Program-made: the position numbers and the translations under genes
Notes under the pieces: generated by a model
Database searches by the model: none
What the model was told of the DNA's origin: nothing
What the model saw: the letters and a program-made list of their open reading frames with translations, nothing else
Assembly: GCF_019048065.1 (NCBI RefSeq)
Contig: NZ_CP077291.1
Coordinates: forward strand, 124,001 to 188,000
Reading direction: 5' to 3'
DNA: 64,000 nucleotides
DNA from: Citrobacter farmeri
Lineage (GTDB): Bacteria > Pseudomonadota > Gammaproteobacteria > Enterobacterales > Enterobacteriaceae
Part shown: in pieces, positions 39,301 through 46,349 of the stretch
How the letters are laid out: each line of letters begins with the position of its first letter
How positions within the stretch are numbered: position 1 is the first letter of the stretch

Positions 39301-39357
39301 GGTGCCTGCCATACCGCCAGCGCAGATCTTAAAGAACTGCCTTCTGCTGACCTGCAT
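36307..39357 (-). CDS. fdoG: Formate dehydrogenase-O, selenocysteine molybdopterin subunit
   Basis: FdoG oxidises formate to CO2 at a bis-MGD molybdenum/tungsten centre in the periplasm. The reading frame is interrupted at codon 196 by an in-frame TGA (38770-38772) in the context QARV-Sec-HGPTVASL, which is decoded as selenocysteine. With it the protein is 1016 residues, as in E. coli. The Tat signal has SRRQFFK. The [4Fe-4S] motif is CTYCSVGCGLLM with a distal CPKG. A SECIS hairpin lies immediately 3' of the TGA. It is the first gene of fdoGHI and should not be called two genes or a pseudogene. Confidence 0.98.
38741..38758 (-). promoter_or_regulatory. SECIS element for the fdoG selenocysteine codon
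   Basis: On the coding (minus) strand the 18 bases starting 11 nt after the TGA fold into a short stem: GG, bulged U, AGCA, loop AGUCU, UGCU, CC. The bulged U and the loop ending GUCU are the features contacted by SelB in the known fdhF and fdnG elements, and the 11-nt spacing agrees. Confidence 0.92.
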
Positions 39358-39434
39358 GGTTTGCTCCTTTTCGACATTGTCACATCCCTTTCACATTCAT
39401 ATTGGTGAGCGCGTGGGGTGTGGTTGTTATTTTT

Positions 39435-39522
39435 CTTTGCGGACGGGACCGCAAAGGTCCAGAATTGGGTCAATTCCCCCCATCCAGGAGGGGCTTGTGA
39501 CAGAATACCACAATGTTGGTAT
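39435..39522. promoter_or_regulatory. Three perfect inverted repeats in the fdoG-fdhD divergent region
   Basis: In the 191-bp gap between the divergent genes are CTTTGCGG/CCGCAAAG (39435-39442/39449-39456), GAATTG/CAATTC (39462-39467/39471-39476) and ATACCA/TGGTAT (39505-39510/39517-39522). The first is a likely hairpin in the fdoG leader; the other two look like operator palindromes. I cannot assign regulators. The 12 bases between the second and third repeat are G/C-rich. Confidence 0.5.
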
Positions 39523-39548
39523 GTGTGTTCTTCTACGGTTAAAAGAAA

Positions 39549-40385
39549 GTGAATAAGATACATCCAAAAGAAGTTAAAAATGTGATAAATGTCACGAGTT
39601 CTCGGCTGATTAACCTCTGGAGACGTGAGGATTTACAACATCCTCAGCCGGATGAGGTAGCCGAAGAGGTGCCCGTTGCGCTGGTCTATAACGGCATTTC
39701 TCATGTTGTGATGATGGCTTCGCCGAAAGATCTGGAACACTTTGCGGTCGGTTTTTCCCTCTCCGAGGGGATTATTGACAGCCCGCGCGAGATCTATGGC
39801 ATGGATGTTGTCCCTTCCTGTAACGGCCTTGAAGTCCAGATCGAACTTTCCAGTCGCCGTTTTATGGGGCTGAAAGAGCGTCGTCGCGCGCTGGCCGGAC
39901 GCACCGGCTGTGGCGTATGCGGCGTTGAGCAACTCAACGACATTGGCAAACCCGTACAGCCGCTGCCCTTCACCCAGACCTTTAACCTCGCCAGGCTTGA
40001 TCAGGCGTTAAGGCATCTGAAGGATTTTCAGCCCGTGGGACAACTCACCGGATGTACGCATGCTGCGGCGTGGGTGATGCCATCAGGCGAACTGGCGGGC
40101 GGGCATGAAGATGTTGGTCGACATGTTGCGCTGGATAAACTGCTGGGGCGACGTGCTGCGCAGGGAGAAAGCTGGCTGCCGGGAGCGGCGCTGGTCTCCA
40201 GTCGTGCGAGCTATGAGATGGTGCAGAAGTCCGCAATGTGCGGTGTAGAGATCCTGTTTGCTGTTTCTGCCGCCACCACGCTGGCGGTTGAAGTCGCCGA
40301 GCGCTGCAATCTGACGCTGGTGGGGTTCTGTAAGCCGGGCAAGGCAACCATTTATACTCATCCACAGCGTTTAATCGCTGAGTGA
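39549..40385 (+). CDS. fdhD: FdhD, sulfurtransferase for formate dehydrogenase
   Basis: FdhD takes sulfur from IscS and delivers it to the bis-MGD cofactor, giving the sulfido ligand needed by formate dehydrogenases. The 278-residue protein has the two redox cysteines in RTGCGVCG (Cys121 and Cys124), the nucleotide-binding-like region [14 protein letters not shown] and the C-terminal [10 protein letters not shown] tail. The start is GTG at 39549 with only a weak upstream ribosome site. Divergent from fdoG, as in E. coli. A CRP-like palindrome lies inside codons 11-16. Confidence 0.96.
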   Translation: MNKIHPKEVKNVINVTSSRLINLWRREDLQHPQPDEVAEEVPVALVYNGISHVVMMASPKDLEHFAVGFSLSEGIIDSPREIYGMDVVPSCNGLEVQIELSSRRFMGLKERRRALAGRTGCGVCGVEQLNDIGKPVQPLPFTQTFNLARLDQALRHLKDFQPVGQLTGCTHAAAWVMPSGELAGGHEDVGRHVALDKLLGRRAAQGESWLPGAALVSSRASYEMVQKSAMCGVEILFAVSAATTLAVEVAERCNLTLVGFCKPGKATIYTHPQRLIAE

Positions 40386-40513
40386 TTTATGTTCATTTAA
40401 TTTGAATAAGATGGGCAAATCCTTCCGCTTTTAGTTGTCTGAGTAACGGCCTATTATTTATCACATCAAGGCACAGCGCCTTACTCAAACAACTAATTTA
40501 AAGGGTTTATATC

Positions 40514-40726
40514 ATGAAAAGCATCAAAACTTTTGTCGCAGTTATCGCTCTCGCTACCTCTTTCGGCTCTTTCGCTGCCCAGTCCGTGACAGCGACCGGT
40601 TCTACTCTGGAAAGCACTGAAGCAAAAATCGCTGCGCAGGCTGAACAAGCGGGTGCCAGCTCCTATAAAATCACTCAGGCTTACACCGGTAACCGCGTGC
40701 ACATGACGGCGGAACTGCTGAAATAA
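40514..40726 (+). CDS. Small secreted DUF1471 (BhsA/McbA-like) protein
   Basis: A 70-residue precursor with a signal peptide (MKSIKTFVAVIALATSFGSFA, cleavage near AAQSV) and a single DUF1471 domain ending in VHMTAELLK. Members of this enterobacterial family (BhsA, McbA, YahO, YjfN, YhcN) are periplasmic or surface proteins induced by acid, metals, oxidants or biofilm signals. I cannot tell which paralogue this is. AAGGG precedes the ATG by a suitable distance and a strong terminator follows, so it is monocistronic. Confidence 0.87.
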   Translation: MKSIKTFVAVIALATSFGSFAAQSVTATGSTLESTEAKIAAQAEQAGASSYKITQAYTGNRVHMTAELLK

Positions 40727-40747
40727 GTTCATCTTCATCGTCGAAAG

Positions 40748-40770
40748 AGCGCCCTTGAGGCGCTTTTTTT
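40748..40770 (+). terminator. Rho-independent terminator after the DUF1471 gene
   Basis: Arms AGCGCC (40748-40753) and GGCGCT (40759-40764) with a 5-base loop run into seven T residues. Confidence 0.88.
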
Positions 40771-41127
40771 GTCTCTGCTATTCCCTTCCAGTCCCTTTTT
40801 TTCCCTCCAAAGTCACTAACTGAAAATAAAAATGGGGTCTCAATCACATTTTTATCTTTTTATAAAATACGTCTGCTAAAGGAAAAACAGTTCGAAGATA
40901 AGGGATTTTCCTCTCTGCATTAACTCAATGATATCTAAATAAATAAAAAAATAAGTGTTAACTCCGTCGCTAATTTTAAATGTGATTAATGTCACAAAAA
41001 ACGCCTTATTATGATGGCTGTCAATAGTACTCTCTAACAAATTTATCAGCATTGTGTGATCTTTATTGCAAATATGAGTCTTGAAGTCAGGGAAGAATGT
41101 TTCCACGGGCGCTGCGGAGGAAACACA
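40771..41127 (+). promoter_or_regulatory. AT-rich control region of the PTS operon with a perfect CRP site
   Basis: About 350 bases with no gene. TGTGATTAATGTCACA at 40981-40996 is a perfect TGTGA-N6-TCACA CRP palindrome. A -10-like TATGAT lies at 41010-41015, nearer to the CRP site than in class II promoters, so the true start is uncertain. The message has a good Shine-Dalgarno (GGAGG at 41116-41120) before the first gene. Catabolite control of the downstream sugar operon is the natural reading. Confidence 0.7.
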
Positions 41128-42108
41128 ATGAAAATTGGTATTGTCATTAGTGGTGGAGACGTTGCTGGAATCAATAATTTTATATTCCAGATTGCCAGAC
41201 TCGCGGATGCAAAAATTACGTTATTCAATGGTGGTATTCCCGGGTTGCTGGAGAAAAATCACCATGACGTGACATGGCGAGATTTGGTTGATTTTTCTAT
41301 CGCGGCGATACCGATCATTACCTCGGGAAGAACAACCCGTAAGTTGCAGCGTAGCGAATATGAAACGATCGCCAAAAAACTCAAGTCGCTGCACATTGAT
41401 GTGCTGATTATGGCTGGCGGCGACGGTAGTTTACAGTTTCTCAATACCCTGAGCGAGTTTGATATTAATTGTTTTGGCGTAGGGATGACTATCGATAATG
41501 ATGTTTATGGCAGCCATTATACGATTGGTTTTTCGACTGCCTGCGAACAGATTATTAAGGAGGTTTCGCGTTTAAGAAACACGGGCAGAGCGCTACCCGG
41601 TCGCGTATTTATGGTGGAATTATTGGGCGGGTATTGTGGTGAATTAACCCTGCAATCCGCCATTAAATGTAATGCGGATATTGCCCTGATTCCGGAGTCC
41701 CAGATGCCGCTTGAAACCATAGCGGAACGGGTGAAGCAGAAACTGATCGTCCAGAACAGCGTGATTATTCTGTGCTCAGAAGGCTACACCAGGGAATACT
41801 CTCCCGGTTTTCAGGGAGCGATTGATACAATGATTAAGCAACTCGAGCCGCGTATTGGTGAGCGAATCCGTAAAACGATTGTCGGTTACGGTTTACGTAA
41901 TGGCGATCCGACCTGTGAAGAAATTTATCAGGGTACCATTATGGCGAGCGAAGTGGTTCGGTGTATCCAGTCAGGGATGAAAAATAAAGCGATTATTATA
42001 AATCAAAGCAATAAACCTATTCCGATTGATCTCATAAGTATGAAAAAACGTCTGGTTGATACAGAAGGACATCATTACAAACTTGCCAAACAACTCAATA
42101 TTATTTGA
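41128..42108 (+). CDS. ATP-phosphofructokinase (PfkA-family) of an uncharacterised PTS operon
   Basis: A 326-residue PfkA-superfamily enzyme. It keeps the nucleotide loop ISGGDVAGIN, the GGDGS motif (97-101; Gly rather than Asp after the first GGD favours ATP over pyrophosphate) and the catalytic TIDND (121-125, Asp123). The substrate loop is atypical, GMTIDND in place of PGTIDND, and the effector-site residues differ from PfkA. The ATG at 41128 follows GGAGG. As first gene of an operon with PTS components and a bisphosphate aldolase, it probably phosphorylates an imported ketose-6-phosphate rather than glycolytic fructose-6-phosphate. Confidence 0.88.
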   Translation: MKIGIVISGGDVAGINNFIFQIARLADAKITLFNGGIPGLLEKNHHDVTWRDLVDFSIAAIPIITSGRTTRKLQRSEYETIAKKLKSLHIDVLIMAGGDGSLQFLNTLSEFDINCFGVGMTIDNDVYGSHYTIGFSTACEQIIKEVSRLRNTGRALPGRVFMVELLGGYCGELTLQSAIKCNADIALIPESQMPLETIAERVKQKLIVQNSVIILCSEGYTREYSPGFQGAIDTMIKQLEPRIGERIRKTIVGYGLRNGDPTCEEIYQGTIMASEVVRCIQSGMKNKAIIINQSNKPIPIDLISMKKRLVDTEGHHYKLAKQLNII

Positions 42109-42119
42109 GGAGACCTTAC

Positions 42120-42434
42120 ATGCTGAAAATTCTTTGCGTATGTGGCTGCGGCCTCGGTTCAAGTTTTGCTATTGAAATGACGGCGAAAGCGGTTTTAAAG
42201 AAACTGGAAATTCCTGCTCATATCGAACATACCACGGTATCCGAAGCAGGGGCGTTTAAATCCGACATGATCCTGACGCAAAAAACCTTTGCTGACATCT
42301 TAACGGCCGATGCCAGTGAAGAGGAAATTAAACGGGTCGTGGTTCTGAATAAGCTCACAGACAAAGACGAAATTGAAGCCAAGATCGTCGCGTTTTTAAA
42401 AGAGCGGAATCTGAAGGTAGCCCATTATGAATAG
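42120..42434 (+). CDS. PTS EIIB component, ascorbate/lactose-type
   Basis: A 104-residue cytosolic EIIB with the phosphocysteine loop at its N-terminus (MLKILCVCGCGLGSS; Cys8 by analogy with UlaB CGNGQGSS). It transfers phosphate from EIIA to the incoming sugar at EIIC. The ATG at 42120 has AGGAG 7-11 bp upstream; the longer frame has none. It overlaps the EIIC gene by 8 bp. The presence of three cysteines close together (6, 8, 10) is unusual; only Cys8 is expected to be phosphorylated. Confidence 0.9.
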   Translation: MLKILCVCGCGLGSSFAIEMTAKAVLKKLEIPAHIEHTTVSEAGAFKSDMILTQKTFADILTADASEEEIKRVVVLNKLTDKDEIEAKIVAFLKERNLKVAHYE

Positions 42435-43794
42435 CTTCGTTGAATTCATCGTTAAAGATTTGCTCGGTCAGGCATCGATATTAATTGCTTTTATCGCGAT
42501 GCTCGGGCTTATCCTGCAAAAGAAATCACCGGGAAAAACCGCAGAAGGTACGTTTAAAACATTGCTCGGTTTTTTAATTATGATGGCCGGGATAAACATT
42601 ATTGTCGCCACGCTGACCTTCCTGAACGACATTTTTACTCAGGGATTTGGCATGAAAGGCTACATTACCGATGTGGCCGCCATTGCTGGATTGGCTAACC
42701 GCGAGTTGGGATCGGAAGTGGCATTGACCCTGATGGTGATTTTTGCCGTCAATATCATCATCGCGCGTCTGACACCGCTGAAATACATCTTCCTGACCGG
42801 ACAGGCGTTATTGTGGATGGCGACCATTGGCGCGGTCATTGGCTATAAATCGGGTCTGACCGGGCTTCCGCTGATTCTGACCGGCGGTATTTTTGGTGGC
42901 ATTATGGCGGTTCTGATGCCTGCGCTGGCGCAACCGGTGGTCAGACGTATTACCGGCTCGGATGATGTGGCGCTGGGACACTTTTGCACCATTGGCTACC
43001 TGGTTCAGGCGGCGGTGGCTAAAGTGGTGGGCAAAGGGTCTCGATCCACGGAAGACCTCGAATTACCTGATAACTTCAAGTTCTTACAGGATACCTACCT
43101 CGCAATGGCGGTCGTGATGGTGCCGATGTACCTCATTCCGGCGCTGGCGGCGGGTCCGGAATATATCGCCCAGTTCTCTGGCGGTGTTAACTACCTGATG
43201 TATGCCTTCATGCAGTCCATTCAGTTTGTGGCTGGCGTCTTCGTGCTTTACAGCGGCGTGCGGTTATTGCTCAACGAACTGGTACCGGCGTTTCGCGGTA
43301 TCGCCATGCGTATCGTCCCGGATGCGAAGCCCGCGCTGGATTGCCCGGTTCTGTTCCCTTATGCGCCCAACGCGGTGATTGTTGGATTCCTGGCAACAAC
43401 CGTCGGTTCCATCATCGGCATGCTGGTGTTCCCGATGTTTGGTCTGGCGATGATTCTGCCGGGTCTGCTAACCAACTTCTTTGCCGGTGGTACGGCGGGG
43501 GTCTTTGGGAATGCGCTGGGCGGTCGTCGCGGGGCGATGATCGGCGGCGTGGTTCACGGTTTGTTCATCACCTTCTTGCCTGCGATTCTGGTGCCGATGC
43601 TGGAAACCTACGGTTTCACCGGCGTCACGTTCAGCGATTCAGACGTCATCAGCTCTGGCCTCGTCTTAGGCCACGCCTTCCAGAGTAACTGGCTCTTTGT
43701 TGCGTTGTTCATTGTTTTTGTTGCCGCACTGGCATGGTTCGTAAACGGTAAATCCGCTAAGCCAAAAGGGGAAAATGTTCATGAGTCTGTATAA
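42427..43794 (+). CDS. PTS EIIC permease, SgaT/UlaA family
   Basis: A 455-residue membrane protein with about 11 segments, homologous in layout to the ascorbate transporter UlaA (shared SPGKTAEGTFKTLLGFLIM-like start and the conserved FPYAPNAVIVGFLATTVG region). It translocates and phosphorylates the sugar with the operon's EIIB. The similarity to UlaA looks distant, so ascorbate is not assumed; the neighbouring PFK and aldolase argue for a hexose. It overlaps eiiB by 8 bp and the aldolase gene by 14 bp. Confidence 0.9.
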   Translation: MNSFVEFIVKDLLGQASILIAFIAMLGLILQKKSPGKTAEGTFKTLLGFLIMMAGINIIVATLTFLNDIFTQGFGMKGYITDVAAIAGLANRELGSEVALTLMVIFAVNIIIARLTPLKYIFLTGQALLWMATIGAVIGYKSGLTGLPLILTGGIFGGIMAVLMPALAQPVVRRITGSDDVALGHFCTIGYLVQAAVAKVVGKGSRSTEDLELPDNFKFLQDTYLAMAVVMVPMYLIPALAAGPEYIAQFSGGVNYLMYAFMQSIQFVAGVFVLYSGVRLLLNELVPAFRGIAMRIVPDAKPALDCPVLFPYAPNAVIVGFLATTVGSIIGMLVFPMFGLAMILPGLLTNFFAGGTAGVFGNALGGRRGAMIGGVVHGLFITFLPAILVPMLETYGFTGVTFSDSDVISSGLVLGHAFQSNWLFVALFIVFVAALAWFVNGKSAKPKGENVHESV

Positions 43795-44623
43795 CTTCAA
43801 CGAGATCCTTAAAATCGGCCAGGAAAGAAATTTCAAAGCGATTGGATCTTTTAACCTGCACTGTATTGAAATGCTGCCCGCGTTTTTTAAAGCGGCGCAA
43901 AAAACGAATAGCCCGTTGATGATTCAGATTTCAACCGGGACGGCGGAATATCTGGGCTATCGCCTGTTAGTGGATGCGGTGCGTTCGCTGGCGGAGAGCG
44001 AGAATGTTCCGACCTGCCTGCATCTGGATCATTGCTCTGATATCAGCGCCATTGAGACGGCGATGAACGCTGGATTCTCCTCGGTCATGTATGACGGCTC
44101 GCACCTGGGACTGGAAGAGAATATCGGTAATACCCGTATCGTGGTGGAGATGGCGCGGCCACGAAATATTACGGTAGAAGGCGAGCTCGGCGCTATCGGC
44201 GGCTCAGAGGATGGTAAAGCGGTGGCAGCAGAAGATATCTGCTTTACGACAGTAGAAGATGCCAAACGCTTTGTTGATGAGACGCAGGTCGACATGCTGG
44301 CGGTGTCGGTAGGTACGGTGCATGGCCTGTATACCGGCAAGGCGCAGATTCAACATCAGCGGCTGAAAGAGATCAGCGCCGCGACCGGTGTTCCGCTGGT
44401 ATTACACGGTGGAACGGGGGTGAGTGATGACGACATGCGTCTGGCGGTCACCGAAGGCATTAATAAAGTGAATGTCGGTACGGAAATGAACGTGCAGTGG
44501 GTCGACCAGTGTAAAAACACGTTTGAGAAAGGCAAGGTGAATGACAGCGTACGTAAGTTTTTAATTCCGGCAAATAATGCGGTAACCCAGGTATTAATGG
44601 AAAAGATCGCGTTATTTAAATAA
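43781..44623 (+). CDS. Class II ketose-bisphosphate aldolase (FbaA/GatY/KbaY family)
   Basis: A 280-residue zinc aldolase. The catalytic Asp and first zinc His are in HLDHCSD, a second metal ligand in VEGELGAIGG, and zinc histidines in SVGTVHG and LVLHGGTG, all intact. The family cleaves fructose- or tagatose-1,6-bisphosphate to dihydroxyacetone phosphate and glyceraldehyde-3-phosphate. With the upstream PFK it would complete catabolism of the imported sugar. The ATG at 43781 (MSLYNFNEIL) is favoured over one two codons earlier, based on the AGGGG ribosome site. Confidence 0.9.
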   Translation: MSLYNFNEILKIGQERNFKAIGSFNLHCIEMLPAFFKAAQKTNSPLMIQISTGTAEYLGYRLLVDAVRSLAESENVPTCLHLDHCSDISAIETAMNAGFSSVMYDGSHLGLEENIGNTRIVVEMARPRNITVEGELGAIGGSEDGKAVAAEDICFTTVEDAKRFVDETQVDMLAVSVGTVHGLYTGKAQIQHQRLKEISAATGVPLVLHGGTGVSDDDMRLAVTEGINKVNVGTEMNVQWVDQCKNTFEKGKVNDSVRKFLIPANNAVTQVLMEKIALFK

Positions 44624-44682
44624 TCCCGTTATTAATGAATGATATTTTGTTGCCCTGTTGTCCATCAGGGCGGGGGATCGCT

Positions 44683-44952
44683 ATGTTTGAATCTTTGAAA
44701 TCGTTATGGAAAAAAGAAACACGCCCGCCGGAAGATTATGATGAACAATCCCGTGTTCTGGCGGGAGAAATCGCCAGGCTGGAAGATGAACTACAGGGCA
44801 ACCCAGGTAATGGCGAAATACAGAAAGCATTAATGCTTACCTATAACCGGGCGCTGTCGGTTTATGCCAAAAGCCAAACACATCGCCAGGAAATTGATTC
44901 GCTTTTTGTGCGTATAGATGAGTTACGTAATGTTATTCGCCGGAATATTTAG
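44683..44952 (+). CDS. Small predicted coiled-coil protein in the PTS operon
   Basis: An 89-residue hydrophilic protein (MFESLKSLWKKETRPPEDYD at the start) predicted to be almost all helical, with heptad-like LAGEIARLEDEL and SLFVRIDELRNVI segments. No signal, membrane segment or known domain is recognised. GGGGGAT precedes the ATG. A perfect hairpin (GCCCTG/CAGGGC, 44652-44657/44666-44671) lies just before that site and could tune its translation. It lies between the aldolase and EIIA genes, so a regulatory or scaffold role is possible but unproven. Confidence 0.7.
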   Translation: MFESLKSLWKKETRPPEDYDEQSRVLAGEIARLEDELQGNPGNGEIQKALMLTYNRALSVYAKSQTHRQEIDSLFVRIDELRNVIRRNI

Positions 44953-44984
44953 AGCCGGATGCATTAAGCTCTTAGGGAGTCGTC

Positions 44985-45422
44985 ATGACGATAAAAGAAT
45001 TACTTATCGAGGCCGATGCGATTCAGGTTGGCGTAGCGGAAACGGACTGGCAGAAGGTGATTCAACTGGCGGCCAGTCCATTGGTCGCAAAAGGGTATAT
45101 TTCAGCGGAATACGGTCAGGCGGTTATCGACAACACCCTCAGTCATGGGGCGTATTATGTGTTTGATGAAGGTGTCGCGATCCCCCATGCCCGTCCTGAG
45201 TGTGGGGTGAAGCGTAACTGTTTTAGCATGGTGTTGCTGGATAAGCCGATTCAGTTTGCCGACAGTGAAGCCGCTGACATTGTCATTATGTTTGGCGCGC
45301 AGGACAGTAATGCGCATATTGAAGAGGGCATTCGTGCCATTGTCGCGTTACTCGATAACGATGAACGCATGGCGAAGTTGCGGGCGGCAAGTTCCCGTGA
45401 AGAGGTGGTTGCGCTGCTATGA
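44985..45422 (+). CDS. PTS EIIA component, mannitol/ascorbate (UlaC) type
   Basis: A 145-residue EIIA of the fructose/mannitol superfamily. The phosphohistidine is in VAIPHARPE, followed by NCFSMVLL and the C-terminal helix of the fold. It accepts phosphate from HPr and gives it to the operon's EIIB. GGGAGTC precedes the ATG. Its stop overlaps the start of the kinase gene by 4 bp (ATGA). It supplies the third of the three PTS parts, so the transporter is complete within this operon. Confidence 0.92.
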   Translation: MTIKELLIEADAIQVGVAETDWQKVIQLAASPLVAKGYISAEYGQAVIDNTLSHGAYYVFDEGVAIPHARPECGVKRNCFSMVLLDKPIQFADSEAADIVIMFGAQDSNAHIEEGIRAIVALLDNDERMAKLRAASSREEVVALL

Positions 45423-45979
45423 AACGACACCTCTCGCCAGACTGTAAAACAGTCATTTTAATCAACGGGATCCCCGCTTCAGGCAAAAGTACGATTACCC
45501 GTCAGCTCTCCGAGACATTCAGTCTGCCGCTGCTGACGATTGATGGGATCAAAGAGCCGTTTATGGCGCGCTTTACGGATATCGACCGGCCTTTCAACCG
45601 GCAGTTGGGCTGTGCGGCTTATGAGGTGATCTGGTCTATTATTGGCCACTCTCCGGCAAGCGTTGTCTGGCTGGTTGATGCCTGGTTTGGCTTTCAGCCT
45701 CGCGAGACGTTGCAGCAGCTATTGCAGCAGGCTGGCGTTGAGAAGGTGGTGGAGGTGTGGAATCACATCACGCCCGAGCTGGCGGTAACGCGCTACGCCA
45801 CGCGGCTACAGGCGCGTAAGCCGGGTCACCCTGGTGAGGAGTATCTGCCAGAACTGGCGCAACTGGCAGAACGCGCTGAGCCAATGCGGCTCGGGCCGGT
45901 ATTAACGGTAGACCAGGAGAAAACGCTGGATATTGGCTCTGTTATCACCTGGATAGACAAACAGATAACGAAAACCTGA
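45419..45979 (+). CDS. P-loop kinase of unknown substrate in the PTS operon
   Basis: A 186-residue cytosolic protein with a Walker A loop GIPASGKST (17-25) and a DGIKEPF segment that could be the substrate-binding Asp, like small AAA_33/chloramphenicol phosphotransferase/zeta-type kinases. The Walker B-like stretch is VVWLVDAWF. It is translationally coupled to EIIA by a 4-bp overlap. It could phosphorylate a sugar, an antibiotic-like molecule or a protein; nothing in the sequence decides. Such a kinase is unusual in PTS operons, where sugar arrives already phosphorylated. Confidence 0.8.
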   Translation: MKRHLSPDCKTVILINGIPASGKSTITRQLSETFSLPLLTIDGIKEPFMARFTDIDRPFNRQLGCAAYEVIWSIIGHSPASVVWLVDAWFGFQPRETLQQLLQQAGVEKVVEVWNHITPELAVTRYATRLQARKPGHPGEEYLPELAQLAERAEPMRLGPVLTVDQEKTLDIGSVITWIDKQITKT

Positions 45980-46005
45980 ACGACAAATTGTCGTTAACAC
46001 GTCAA

Positions 46006-46027
46006 GGGCGCCCGCGGGCGCTTTTTT
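46006..46027 (+). terminator. Terminator after the PTS operon
   Basis: A fully palindromic GCGCCCGCGGGCGC core followed by a T-run ends the rightward operon. It abuts the stop codon of the convergent azlD-type gene at 46026. Confidence 0.88.
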
Positions 46028-46349
46028 AGTGTATTCCCGCTATCCGCAGCAATGCTGTAACCACGGCAGCGGCGATAATCACTACGATCAATGGCATTTT
46101 TCGCCAGGCGAGGAAGACTGCGAATGCGACGCCGAGGACGCGCGCCATGCCGGCAAAGTGCTCACCTTCATAAAAAGTGGTGGCCAGCGCGACGGAAAAC
46201 AGCAGCACTGTAGCCGCATCGGATAACAGCGCCTGAGAGCGTTCAGAGAGTGCCAGGCGGCTGCCGAGTTTGGCGCCGCCAAGGCGCATCAAATAGGTTC
46301 CTGCCGATAAAATGGCGATACCGACGATGAACAGCGTCATGTTGCCCAT
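46026..46349 (-). CDS. AzlD/YgaH-type branched-chain amino-acid exporter small subunit
   Basis: A 107-residue protein with about four membrane segments (including LFIVGIAILSAGTYLMR and LIVVIIAAAVVTALLRI). It matches the AzlD/YgaH family, the small partner of AzlC/YgaZ in exporting valine and other branched-chain amino acids. Its start overlaps the stop of the azlC-type gene by one base, so the pair is translated together. The substrate is inferred from family only. Confidence 0.88.
   Translation of the reverse strand: MGNMTLFIVGIAILSAGTYLMRLGGAKLGSRLALSERSQALLSDAATVLLFSVALATTFYEGEHFAGMARVLGVAFAVFLAWRKMPLIVVIIAAAVVTALLRIAGIH

Noticed and set aside
36307..39357. fdoG looks broken into two reading frames by a stop codon
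   Set aside because: The stop is a TGA at codon 196 in the known selenocysteine context with a SECIS hairpin behind it, so this is recoding, not a pseudogene.
41128..42108. The PFK-like gene as the housekeeping pfkA
   Set aside because: pfkA lies elsewhere in related genomes, key loops differ from PfkA, and this copy is fused into a PTS operon.
43781..44623. The aldolase as the main glycolytic fbaA
   Set aside because: It is 280 residues with GatY/KbaY-like layout, shorter than FbaA, and belongs to the PTS operon.
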